Shown here one piece after another: positions 1 to 5,734 of a DNA stretch of 6,086 nucleotides. Origin of the DNA: Chitinophagaceae bacterium (GTDB lineage Bacteria; Bacteroidota; Bacteroidia; Chitinophagales; Chitinophagaceae); contig JACFNM010000250.1 of assembly GCA_019454915.1 (NCBI GenBank), positions 1 to 6,086 on the forward strand, read 5' to 3'. The stretch's first letter is position 1. Each line of letters opens with the position of its first letter. The translations under genes were made by a program, and so were the position numbers. The notes under the pieces are model-generated. The model did no database searches. It was not told the DNA's origin and saw nothing but the letters and a program-made list of their open reading frames with translations.

Positions 1-473
1 CGGCACTTATGCTGGTTGATGACTTTCCGATTAACCCCATTCCCTTTTGGTACGGGCGGGAAAATGGTGTAACCGGACCTTGGCCGCAGACTTTACTCTA
101 TTACGATAAATCGGGTCAATTTGCCTTTGTGAAAGACCGCTTTGACCCGATCCTTCTCCGGGATTATGTGCACAACCGATCTTTTATAGACCGGGCCTAT
201 TACCAGGTGCCTTATGTGGATCACCCAAACTTAAAAGTTGAAGTTCCGTGGGAGGACATCCCGTTGGATGAAGTCCTGATCAAAATAGACGCTCCCAAAG
301 CCATTCCCTATGCCGTGGCCTTCTGGTACGATTTAAAAAATTACCGGATAACGAACGTAGACGGGGCACGACTGATGGGCATAGCCGAAGACCAGGTAGC
401 GCTGTTGCGATTAGACCTGAAAAAAGGGAAGAATAATATTGTGGTTCACTTAGAGCCCAAAACAAAGAACTAA
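1..473 (+). CDS. C-terminal part of an unrecognised protein (5' end outside window)
   Basis: The reading frame is open to the left edge: codons for Ala-Leu precede the first in-window ATG at 9, so that ATG is probably internal and this is a gene fragment. It ends with TAA at 471-473. The visible 150-odd residues are rich in aromatics and proline (for example FPINPIPFWYG near the beginning and FIDRAYYQVPYVDHP in the middle). The last third (IPYAVAFWYDLKNYRI, then KKGKNNIVVHLEP) looks like beta strands closing a C-terminal beta-sandwich-type domain. No transmembrane segment or catalytic motif is visible in this part. I do not recognise the family, and the missing N-terminus probably holds the informative domain. 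That it is a real gene is supported by protein-like composition and by a hairpin about 40 nt after the stop. Confidence 0.75.
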   Translation, partial: ALMLVDDFPINPIPFWYGRENGVTGPWPQTLLYYDKSGQFAFVKDRFDPILLRDYVHNRSFIDRAYYQVPYVDHPNLKVEVPWEDIPLDEVLIKIDAPKAIPYAVAFWYDLKNYRITNVDGARLMGIAEDQVALLRLDLKKGKNNIVVHLEPKTKN

Positions 474-514
474 GATTTCATACCCACACCATTAATTCGA
501 TATTCATGCAGTTG

Positions 515-560
515 GAATACCGGCGCGTAAACAACTATGCGACGGTATTCTTCTATCTTT
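515..560 (+). terminator. strong hairpin, candidate terminator of the upstream gene
   Basis: GAATACCG at 515-522 pairs perfectly with CGGTATTC at 543-550. After one G.A mismatch (523/542) the stem continues with CGCGTA (524-529) against TATGCG (536-541), including one G-U pair, and closes on a 6-nt loop AACAAC. The 10 bases after the stem (551-560) contain 7 T, a broken rather than continuous U-tract. It lies 41 nt after the stop at 473, which fits a terminator for that gene. A structured leader or repeat element is the alternative, because the U-tract is poor. Confidence 0.42.
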
Positions 561-584
561 ACACTGACGATTTCATCCTGCTTT

Positions 585-596
585 GGACAATTGTCC
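585..596. promoter_or_regulatory. perfect 12-bp palindrome, candidate operator upstream of the oxidoreductase gene
   Basis: GGACAATTGTCC is identical to its reverse complement. It lies in the 258-bp non-coding stretch ahead of the oxidoreductase gene, about 135 bp before its start. A shortened relative, GGACATTGTCT, occurs at 671-681, closer to the gene. Two related dyads in one leader suggest a dimeric repressor or activator, but no cognate regulator gene is in the window, so the binding protein is unknown. Confidence 0.35.
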
Positions 597-670
597 GATG
601 CCTAAGTGTTATGGCGCCTGCCCCATCGTATATTGGGCTATCGTTTTATCGGTCATGTAATCTATTCCGT

Positions 671-681
671 GGACATTGTCT
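671..681. promoter_or_regulatory. second, degenerate copy of the GGACA/TTGTC dyad
   Basis: GGACATTGTCT resembles the palindrome at 585-596 with one central base missing. GACA (672-675) and TGTC (677-680) are inverted around T676. It lies about 50 bp before the start codon at 732, where an operator could overlap a promoter. I could not place a convincing Bacteroidota -33/-7 promoter here, so this rests only on similarity to the first dyad. Confidence 0.22.
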
Positions 682-731
682 GCGATCATAATTTATTAGT
701 GATATAAAAGTTTTGAAAAACAACAAATACA

Positions 732-1694
732 ATGAAAGCAGCAGTTTTAGATAATTATGGCGATACCCCTAAATACAAACAATTTCCAACACCTCAGCCC
801 TCCCCTTCTGAAACGGTAATGGAAGTAAAGGCGGCAGCACTCAAGAACTTCGATAAGTTTGTAGCCTCGGGAAAAGCTTATGTCCGTTACAGCAGCCTTC
901 CGGCGGTTGTGGGTTCGGATGCAGTAGGCGTCTTGGCAGATGGTACCCGCGTATATGCCCAGACCAAAGGCGCCTTTGCAGAAAAAGCATTGATTGATAA
1001 AAACAAGTTTATTATTCTGCCGGATGAGTTAGACTGGTACTCCGCGGCTGCTTTGCCCAACGCGGTGATGGGAGCCGGATTGGCATTAAAAAGAAGAGCC
1101 TTAATCAAACCGGAAGACGTGGTTTTAATCAATGGCGGAACGGGCGTAACCGGAAAAATGGCCATACAGTTAGCCAAATACTATGGAGCTGAGAAAATCT
1201 TTGTTTCGGGCTTTGTTGAAAAACTTGAAGCCGAAAAGCAAGAGCTGGGCATTGACGCATTGATTTCTACCAGGGAACCTGATGAGGTATTTTTGGAAAA
1301 ATTGGGACAACTGAATGCAGCTTCACCCATTACCATCGTACTGGATTACCTGTGGGGTCATCCGGCTGAATTGATATTGCGATTTTTGATGGGAAGTGAT
1401 GGAAAATTTCTGGAACAATTTACACGATTTATACAGATCGGTTCGATGGCCGGCGATGAAATTAAACTTAGTGCCAATACCTTACGCAGCTCAAAAGTAA
1501 GTATTGTGGGAGCCGGGGTCGGCAGCCATTCCGCCGAAGACTACGGGTATTTTAACCAAGAACTGTTACCCGAAGTGTTTCAACTGGTTGCGGAAGGAAA
1601 AATCAAAATCAATACCGAGACAGGAGACCTTAAAGACATTGCATCTTTATGGAATAAGCCCGCTAACGGAAAAAGATTAGTAGTGAAGATATGA
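732..1694 (+). CDS. zinc-independent MDR-family NAD(P)H oxidoreductase (quinone oxidoreductase-like)
   Basis: This 320-residue protein has the medium-chain dehydrogenase/reductase layout and the usual length. Residues 1-115 form a GroES-like domain (MKAAVLDNYG start, LPAVVGSDAVGVL at 56-68, DGTRVYA at 70-76). Residues 116-265 form a Rossmann cofactor domain whose glycine-rich loop is INGGTGVTGKMAIQLAK at 133-149. The C-terminal part (266-320) returns to the GroES-like fold, with the family ending GKRLVVKI. The protein contains no cysteine, and the zinc-ADH GHE motif is replaced by GSD at 61-63. It therefore cannot bind catalytic or structural zinc in the usual way and belongs with the zinc-free quinone/enone reductases, which probably use NADPH. 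It should be cytoplasmic; the substrate is unknown. The start at 732 follows an A-rich leader and matches the family's N-terminus. The gene appears monocistronic and converges on the DoxX gene. Confidence 0.9.
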   Translation: MKAAVLDNYGDTPKYKQFPTPQPSPSETVMEVKAAALKNFDKFVASGKAYVRYSSLPAVVGSDAVGVLADGTRVYAQTKGAFAEKALIDKNKFIILPDELDWYSAAALPNAVMGAGLALKRRALIKPEDVVLINGGTGVTGKMAIQLAKYYGAEKIFVSGFVEKLEAEKQELGIDALISTREPDEVFLEKLGQLNAASPITIVLDYLWGHPAELILRFLMGSDGKFLEQFTRFIQIGSMAGDEIKLSANTLRSSKVSIVGAGVGSHSAEDYGYFNQELLPEVFQLVAEGKIKINTETGDLKDIASLWNKPANGKRLVVKI

Positions 1695-1761
1695 CGACCC
1701 AATAGCGAATACATTTCCTTACCAAACTCAATTTGAATCAAAGCATGAAGGCTTAAAGAGT

Positions 1762-2190
1762 TCATTCATCTTCTGCCATACGCTTAAAATAAGAAGTATA
1801 GGAAGGCAGGATATAATCCAAAATACCAATTAAGGTCAATGGCAATACCACATCCACTTCCAGGAACTCTTCCATGATATAATGGCCAACGGACAGCGTC
1901 AAAAAATACAGAACGAAAACAACAGCGAAAATTCGCCGCGTCCTGGGAATAAACAGCGCAAGTCCTAAACCTACCTCTATAAAAGGAATTATGGTCAGGT
2001 AAAAATCGGGCAAAAAAGATGGCAATTGTATCCTCAATTCCGGCCGGTTAAACTGCTGCAGATAATAATCATGAAATCCGCCATGACTAAAGAATTTACT
2101 TACTCCTGCTGTAATCGTGGCAACGATCATGGTCAATCGCAGCAATAATTCCGCATTTTTTAAAATACGTACCGGAAACAACTTTCCCAT
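1762..2190 (-). CDS. DoxX-family integral membrane protein
   Basis: This 142-residue protein has four predicted membrane helices, at about residues 15-33, 63-82, 86-104 and 112-128, the typical DoxX topology and size. The family signature shows as a first helix LLLRLTMIVATITAGVSKFF (15-34) and a second helix with PFIEVGLGLALF (69-80). Basic residues PRTRR (82-86) follow helix 2. DoxX-like proteins occur in terminal-oxidase, thiosulfate-oxidation and redox-stress contexts, but most have no assigned role and none is assigned here. The ATG at 2190 keeps the whole first helix; the next Met (residue 21) would cut it. The gene is 182 bp downstream of the propeller gene and is probably transcribed separately, from a box just upstream of its start. 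It converges with the oxidoreductase gene across 67 bp (1695-1761), where I see no clear terminator. Confidence 0.88.
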   Translation of the reverse strand: MGKLFPVRILKNAELLLRLTMIVATITAGVSKFFSHGGFHDYYLQQFNRPELRIQLPSFLPDFYLTIIPFIEVGLGLALFIPRTRRIFAVVFVLYFLTLSVGHYIMEEFLEVDVVLPLTLIGILDYILPSYTSYFKRMAEDE

Positions 2191-2194
2191 GACA

Positions 2195-2202
2195 CAAAAG
2201 TA
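2195..2202 (-). promoter_or_regulatory. TAnnTTTG -7 box immediately upstream of the DoxX gene
   Basis: Read on the minus strand, TACTTTTG matches the Bacteroidota -7 consensus TAnnTTTG at all defined positions. It ends 4 nt before the ATG at 2190, so transcription would start at or next to the start codon, giving a leaderless or nearly leaderless mRNA. No TTG/TTTG -33 element is found at the expected 19-21 nt upstream, which weakens the call. Confidence 0.3.
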
Positions 2203-2276
2203 TTTAATAAAATGCTATTCTTTTTTGTTCGGGAGCAATCCATTTTTTGCCGGCCGGCGGTACACTCCGGCTACAT

Positions 2277-2296
2277 AAAAAACATCGATAATATCG
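2277..2296 (-). terminator. weak hairpin plus U6, possible terminator of the propeller transcript
   Basis: On the minus strand, CGATATTATCG (2296-2286) is a small inverted repeat with a 4-5 bp stem. It is followed within 3 nt by six T residues (2282-2277), and it lies about 75 nt after the propeller stop codon. The stem is short and A/T-rich, so termination here would be inefficient and the assignment is tentative. The rest of the 182-bp gap holds a GC-rich palindrome (2249-2258) and an inverted repeat TTTCAA-A-TTGAAA (2301-2313), neither followed by a U-tract. Confidence 0.25.
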
Positions 2297-2372
2297 CCGG
2301 TTTCAAATTGAAAAATTGTGACAGGAAGAAGCATTTAATCAAAATGACAAACCCGTGCCATTATCAATTGAC

Positions 2373-3728
2373 CTATTCGGCAAGGCTTTCAACCGGGTTC
2401 CTTATACAAATCAAATCTGTCTTAACACTATCCCTATTTTCAGTGGGCACTCTCCCAAGAAAATAGATATTGCCATCGTGACCAATAGCTATAGAATTAA
2501 CATATAACGGAAAGGACCCGTCATCAAAATAAATTCCGCCACGGTCACAATACTTACCGGCTAACAGATCATAAGTAATCAAATGTAACTTCTCCAATCC
2601 TTTTGCTTCTCCTTTCGCTGTGGAGGATTTCCCGGCTACTATTTTTCCATTCTCAAAAATTGGCGAACCCGTCAGGTAATACACAGTCCTTTGATCATGA
2701 CCAAGGGCGAAACCTAAATATCCATAACTAAACTGGTCAAACATCCCGCTCTGTTTTGAGCGCTGCGAGGTAATCCGCTCTACAATCTCTATTTTTTTCT
2801 TTACGGGATCAAAACTGAAGAGATATCCTGAATTGCCGTGTACTCCATAAAAAATCTCATGAGGATCGTAGTAAAAAATTTGTCGCCAATTATATCCCAT
2901 ATGACCAGGAGAAGCCGGATCATACTGACCAAAATAATCTTTTCGAAGATTGTCCTCTTCAATAGCAGTCAATTCCTCATTCTCCGGGTTAAACTGAAAT
3001 ATTATCCCATCAGAAGTACTGTAATAAACCATCCCGCTTTCAGGATCAATAGCTATTGACCGGCATAAGGTTCTATATTTTTCACCCACTCCATCTTCGC
3101 CATCCTCAGAAACCCGGCCAAAATCTTTCATTTCATTCTTGTGCAGATCGTACTTAAAGAAATGCCCTGTAGGCCAGGTAATACCATAAATCAGCTTCCT
3201 TTTGATATCCATATTCATCGTCAGCAATCCCTCCTTCTCCGGAACTATCGCTAAATCCCGGAATTCTCCCGTCTCCATATCATAGGAAAGAATATGCCCT
3301 CCCGGATAAGGCTTATAGCCCTCAGGCGGCACTCCCATTCTATCTCTCCCTTCAATCATCGTATAATAACCGATATGCGTTCCGAAATAAAGCTTACCAT
3401 CCAACTCTACAAAATTCACGTGGCTTTTACCCTGCGGGATAGCCTTCTTATCCTTCTCCCCACAGGCTTCGGTGAGATCTCCGCAGAATTTGATTTCTTT
3501 ATTTTCCGGATCAAATGAATACATTTTCCCACCTACATCAACTGACTCGGAACACAACACATAGTATATTAATCCATTACTAGCCGCATAAATACCGTTA
3601 TACGTATCATGTGAAAGAGAAAATGACGAATCGAAATAGATTGCGCGCAATCCGCCTTCAGTGGCCTGTACAATTTTCCGATGGTCTTTTCCTACCTGTA
3701 ATTTATCTTTCTGTGGGTTGTCTGTCAT
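2373..3728 (-). CDS. seven-repeat beta-propeller protein, function unknown
   Basis: This 451-residue protein contains seven repeats of one pattern: a strand, then G/K-hydrophobic-Y-Y/F, then a G-hydrophobic-x-a-D strand, a turn, and a charged strand. The central strands are at 52-59 (GLIYYVLC), 111-118 (GKLYFGTH), 178-186, 232-240, 291-299, 348-355 and 420-427. The following strands include KMYSFDPE (68-75), HILSYDME (145-152), HFFKYDLH (189-196), IIFQFNPE (242-249), YLFSFDPV (302-309) and LHLITYDL (381-388). This matches a seven-bladed propeller related to WD40/YVTN-type or lyase-type propellers, but I cannot name the family or a catalytic residue set. No signal peptide is present (the N-terminus MTDNPQKDKL is polar), and an in-frame TAA at 3734-3732 just before the ATG rules out an upstream extension, so the protein should be cytoplasmic. 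It starts 41 bp after the thuA-like stop and is probably in its operon. Confidence 0.85.
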   Translation of the reverse strand: MTDNPQKDKLQVGKDHRKIVQATEGGLRAIYFDSSFSLSHDTYNGIYAASNGLIYYVLCSESVDVGGKMYSFDPENKEIKFCGDLTEACGEKDKKAIPQGKSHVNFVELDGKLYFGTHIGYYTMIEGRDRMGVPPEGYKPYPGGHILSYDMETGEFRDLAIVPEKEGLLTMNMDIKRKLIYGITWPTGHFFKYDLHKNEMKDFGRVSEDGEDGVGEKYRTLCRSIAIDPESGMVYYSTSDGIIFQFNPENEELTAIEEDNLRKDYFGQYDPASPGHMGYNWRQIFYYDPHEIFYGVHGNSGYLFSFDPVKKKIEIVERITSQRSKQSGMFDQFSYGYLGFALGHDQRTVYYLTGSPIFENGKIVAGKSSTAKGEAKGLEKLHLITYDLLAGKYCDRGGIYFDDGSFPLYVNSIAIGHDGNIYFLGRVPTENRDSVKTDLICIRNPVESLAE

Positions 3729-3769
3729 AAATTAAAATTAAATAGTAGTGAAAAGTAACAAACAGTTCC

Positions 3770-4564
3770 TTACTTCCTTAACGCCCATGCAATTCCATTT
3801 AACAGGAGCTGCCGGAATGGTGATAATTCAAAATCATCCGGATACCCCATAGAAGTGTAAAACACCCTGCTACGGCCGGCTAACCTTGTCCAGGCTACCG
3901 GCTGCTTGTTGCCTTCAGCTTCTCCCGTCGCCAGTATTTCAGCGCTGTCATCAAGTAAAGGGGCTACGAGATAAACATTACCATTACTATGCCATTGTGT
4001 GGGTTCAATATTCTTCAACACGGGATGAGAAACGGCATCCTGTACCAGCTTCACCTCTGTGCCGGGCACTACCGGCCCATAGCCCCTGTTTTTACACCCT
4101 AAAATAGAATCTACAAATTCCGGCCAGGCTTCAAATCCTGCTTCCGGCTGTTCAAAAGGGGTAAATGCGTGGTTCGCTGTGCGAATACCTATCAAAGGCT
4201 TCCCATCTTTCAAGTAGGCTTTTAAAATTTTCATCTGTCCTTCAGGAATGGCGACTCTACGACAAAACACCACCAGGAGATCTGCCTTCTTCAACAGATC
4301 CATTCGGGGAAAGATGCAGGAGGCATGCCCTCCTTTACCGAGCAACACGGAAGTTCGGTACCCATAAGAATCCTCAAGTAATTTCGCAAACCGGGGGATC
4401 GTTATGTGAGCATCATAATTCAATGAATCTTCCGTAATTAAAAACACAATATGGGGCTTCCCTCTTTTTCCTCCGTCCGGAGGCGTCTCTGCCTGTACGT
4501 ATCCTATTACAGTCATGGATAAAAAAAACGCCAAACAACATAGTCCTTTAATCATAGTGATCAT
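3770..4564 (-). CDS. secreted ThuA-domain protein (trehalose-utilization-like)
   Basis: This 264-residue protein has a type I signal peptide (residues 1-25: MITMIKG, hydrophobic core CCLAFFLSMTVIG, cleavage likely after VQA), then a ThuA-like domain from about 37 to the end. The core follows the class I glutamine-amidotransferase-like fold: strand HIVFLITED (38-46), LLVVFCRR (96-103), then KPLIGIRTANHAF (122-134), which matches the GIRT-(A/S)-HAF signature of this family. The family's ending GRSRVFYTSMGYPDDF (230-245) and LLLNGIAWAL (253-262) is also present. ThuA of rhizobia acts in trehalose/maltitol catabolism with the dehydrogenase ThuB. Bacteroidota and Planctomycetes carry many exported paralogs, mostly without a proven reaction. 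The substrate here is unknown, probably a glycoside or keto-sugar. ATG 4564 or ATG 4555 (Met4) could start it; both leave a valid signal peptide. It is the first gene after the regulator, with a palindromic operator candidate 12 bp upstream. Confidence 0.88.
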   Translation of the reverse strand: MITMIKGLCCLAFFLSMTVIGYVQAETPPDGGKRGKPHIVFLITEDSLNYDAHITIPRFAKLLEDSYGYRTSVLLGKGGHASCIFPRMDLLKKADLLVVFCRRVAIPEGQMKILKAYLKDGKPLIGIRTANHAFTPFEQPEAGFEAWPEFVDSILGCKNRGYGPVVPGTEVKLVQDAVSHPVLKNIEPTQWHSNGNVYLVAPLLDDSAEILATGEAEGNKQPVAWTRLAGRSRVFYTSMGYPDDFELSPFRQLLLNGIAWALRK

Positions 4565-4576
4565 TCAGTTCAACAT

Positions 4577-4588
4577 GTGTACGTACAC
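4577..4588. promoter_or_regulatory. perfect palindrome with central CpG, candidate LacI-family operator
   Basis: GTGTACGTACAC is a perfect 12-bp palindrome centred on C4582/G4583. It lies 12 bp upstream of the thuA-like ATG at 4564, in the 107-bp gap after the regulator gene. LacI-family dimers typically bind palindromes with a central CpG, into which a hinge-helix leucine inserts, and the adjacent regulator has that leucine (Leu61). Its place next to the start codon fits repression by blocking transcription of the thuA-like and propeller genes. I found no convincing -33/-7 promoter in the gap. Confidence 0.6.
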
Positions 4589-4669
4589 GAAGTAAATAAA
4601 TAAATTCAACATCACCAAATTTTGAATGTTGCAAAACCAATAAAACCATGGGTTGTTTACCCGGATGAC

Positions 4670-4692
4670 TATCAGTTTTCGTAAAACTGATA
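4670..4692. repeat. perfect 10-bp-stem hairpin overlapping the regulator stop codon
   Basis: TATCAGTTTT (4670-4679) and AAAACTGATA (4683-4692) are exact inverted copies separated by 3 nt. The structure covers the last codons of the LacI-family gene and its TGA (4674-4672). Neither strand has a U-tract straight after it, so it is not a standard intrinsic terminator. It could stabilise the mRNA 3' end, reduce read-through into the thuA-like gene, or be a protein-binding dyad. A smaller hairpin, GGGT-tgttt-ACCC, follows at 4650-4662. Confidence 0.55.
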
Positions 4693-5733
4693 ATTAGACT
4701 TTGTGATAAGATCAATGGGCATGAATTGCACCTTCTCAATCTGCTCGTTCAACACAATATGTTTATACAATGCCATAATACCCCTGTATGCCTGCTCTCC
4801 CGGTTTCTGACAGACCAGGAAATCAATATCGCCGGCTTCCAGTGCCCTGACATTTTCCCGGACAAAGTCATAACCTATCAGAATTAATTTCTTTTTTAGT
4901 CTCTTCAGGCATTGTGCAACGACAGAAACACGGGAATTGGTTACAAAAACGAGGCGAATATCCTTATGCCTGGAGAGCACCGCTGATATCTTCTTTTCAA
5001 TGGTAGCAATATCAGTTTTTTTAATATCAATTTTTTCGATCCGCGTGTTGATAGCATTTTCCTTGAAATAGCTCCTGAACCCTTCTTCTTTTCTAAGCAG
5101 GTGATGGTACTTGTAAATTCGCCTGGAAATATTCAGCAACAATACGGATTCATTTTCGCGTAAAATATAGCTTACGAAGTTAGCCGAAAAATACCCGCTA
5201 TTAAACAAATGGGGACCTATATAGCTCAGGCTGTTCTGCCCTTCGATATCCGAATCAATAAAAACAAAGGGGATTCCTAACCTGCTGCATTTATTACAAA
5301 ACTCCGCCGATTCCCTGACAAAATCCGGCGCCATCAAAATTCCATCCGGTTTCTTCCGTAAGATTTCCCTGGACTGTTCAAGAAAAGTGTCCGGATCATC
5401 CTGATCAAAAAAGTATTTTTCTATCGTAATATTATACTGACGAACTTCCTCCTCAGCCTTCCGAACTCCCTGTAACGGGATAGACCAAAAACTGGTATCT
5501 CCGGACACAGAAGGCATAAGCACTACCAGGCGAATCACTTTCTTCGAAGCAAGCCGGCGAGCAAGCAAATTGGGCTTGTAATCCATTTCCCGGATAACAG
5601 CCAGCACCCTCTCACGCGTTTTAGGCGCCACTCCGTTTCTGTTATGCAAAACCCGATCTACCGTACCGATGGACACATTTGCCCTCCTCGCGATCTCTTT
5701 CACCCCCGAAAGTCCTTCATCTTTTTTTGGCAT
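4672..5733 (-). CDS. LacI-family transcriptional regulator with periplasmic-binding-protein-like sensor domain
   Basis: This 353-residue protein is of normal family length. Residues 10-30 form the helix-turn-helix (VKEIARRANVS then IGTVDRVLH), with the recognition helix at about 21-30; Asp25 replaces the usual Ser of TVSRVL. The hinge helix PNLLARRLASK (54-64) carries Leu61, aligned with LacI Leu56 and PurR Leu54, which insert into a central CpG. Residues 67-345 form a type I periplasmic-binding-protein fold related to ribose-binding proteins (RLVVLMP at 68-74, DGILMAPDF at 130-138, IPFVFIDSD at 154-162, LILIGYDF at 283-290), so it should sense a small sugar-like ligand in the cytoplasm. The effector is not identifiable. 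It precedes the thuA-like and propeller genes on the same strand and probably controls them through the palindrome at 4577-4588. An imperfect inverted repeat (5735-5750) next to its start codon might serve autoregulation. Confidence 0.93.
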   Translation of the reverse strand: MPKKDEGLSGVKEIARRANVSIGTVDRVLHNRNGVAPKTRERVLAVIREMDYKPNLLARRLASKKVIRLVVLMPSVSGDTSFWSIPLQGVRKAEEEVRQYNITIEKYFFDQDDPDTFLEQSREILRKKPDGILMAPDFVRESAEFCNKCSRLGIPFVFIDSDIEGQNSLSYIGPHLFNSGYFSANFVSYILRENESVLLLNISRRIYKYHHLLRKEEGFRSYFKENAINTRIEKIDIKKTDIATIEKKISAVLSRHKDIRLVFVTNSRVSVVAQCLKRLKKKLILIGYDFVRENVRALEAGDIDFLVCQKPGEQAYRGIMALYKHIVLNEQIEKVQFMPIDLITKSNYQFYEN

Positions 5734-5734
5734 A

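Noticed and set aside
506..691. 61-codon plus-strand open frame in the gap before the oxidoreductase gene
   Set aside because: It overlaps the strong hairpin at 515-550 and the palindrome at 585-596. Its translation has an unstructured mix of Cys, Tyr and Arg residues with no recognisable domain and no support for its start.
676..715. Bacteroidota promoter (TTG plus TAnnTTTG) for the oxidoreductase gene
   Set aside because: The best -7 candidates (TAATTTAT at 689-696, TATAAAAG at 703-710) miss at least two defined positions or have the wrong spacing to TTG at 676-678.
1741..1754. AAGC-atgaag-GCTT as a bidirectional terminator between the convergent genes
   Set aside because: The stem is only 4 bp and no T-run follows on either strand, so it is within chance expectation.
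2212..2466. 84-codon plus-strand open frame spanning the gap and the propeller gene's 3' end
   Set aside because: Its 3' third is antisense to the well-supported propeller gene, and the rest lies over inverted repeats in non-coding sequence. The translation resembles no protein.
3886..4437. Plus-strand open frames antisense to the thuA-like gene (3886-4107 and 4165-4437)
   Set aside because: They lie entirely within a convincing minus-strand gene and have low-complexity, Ser/Arg/Cys-rich translations, as expected of shadow frames.
4601..4640. Promoter for the thuA-like operon on the minus strand
   Set aside because: TTTG and TA-containing segments are present in the A/T-rich gap, but none combines a good -7 match with 19-21 nt spacing, so no position is assigned.
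4548..4739. 63-codon minus-strand open frame bridging the regulator end and the thuA-like start
   Set aside because: It overlaps both real genes in another frame and runs through the operator candidate and the stop-codon hairpin. Its product has no recognisable features.
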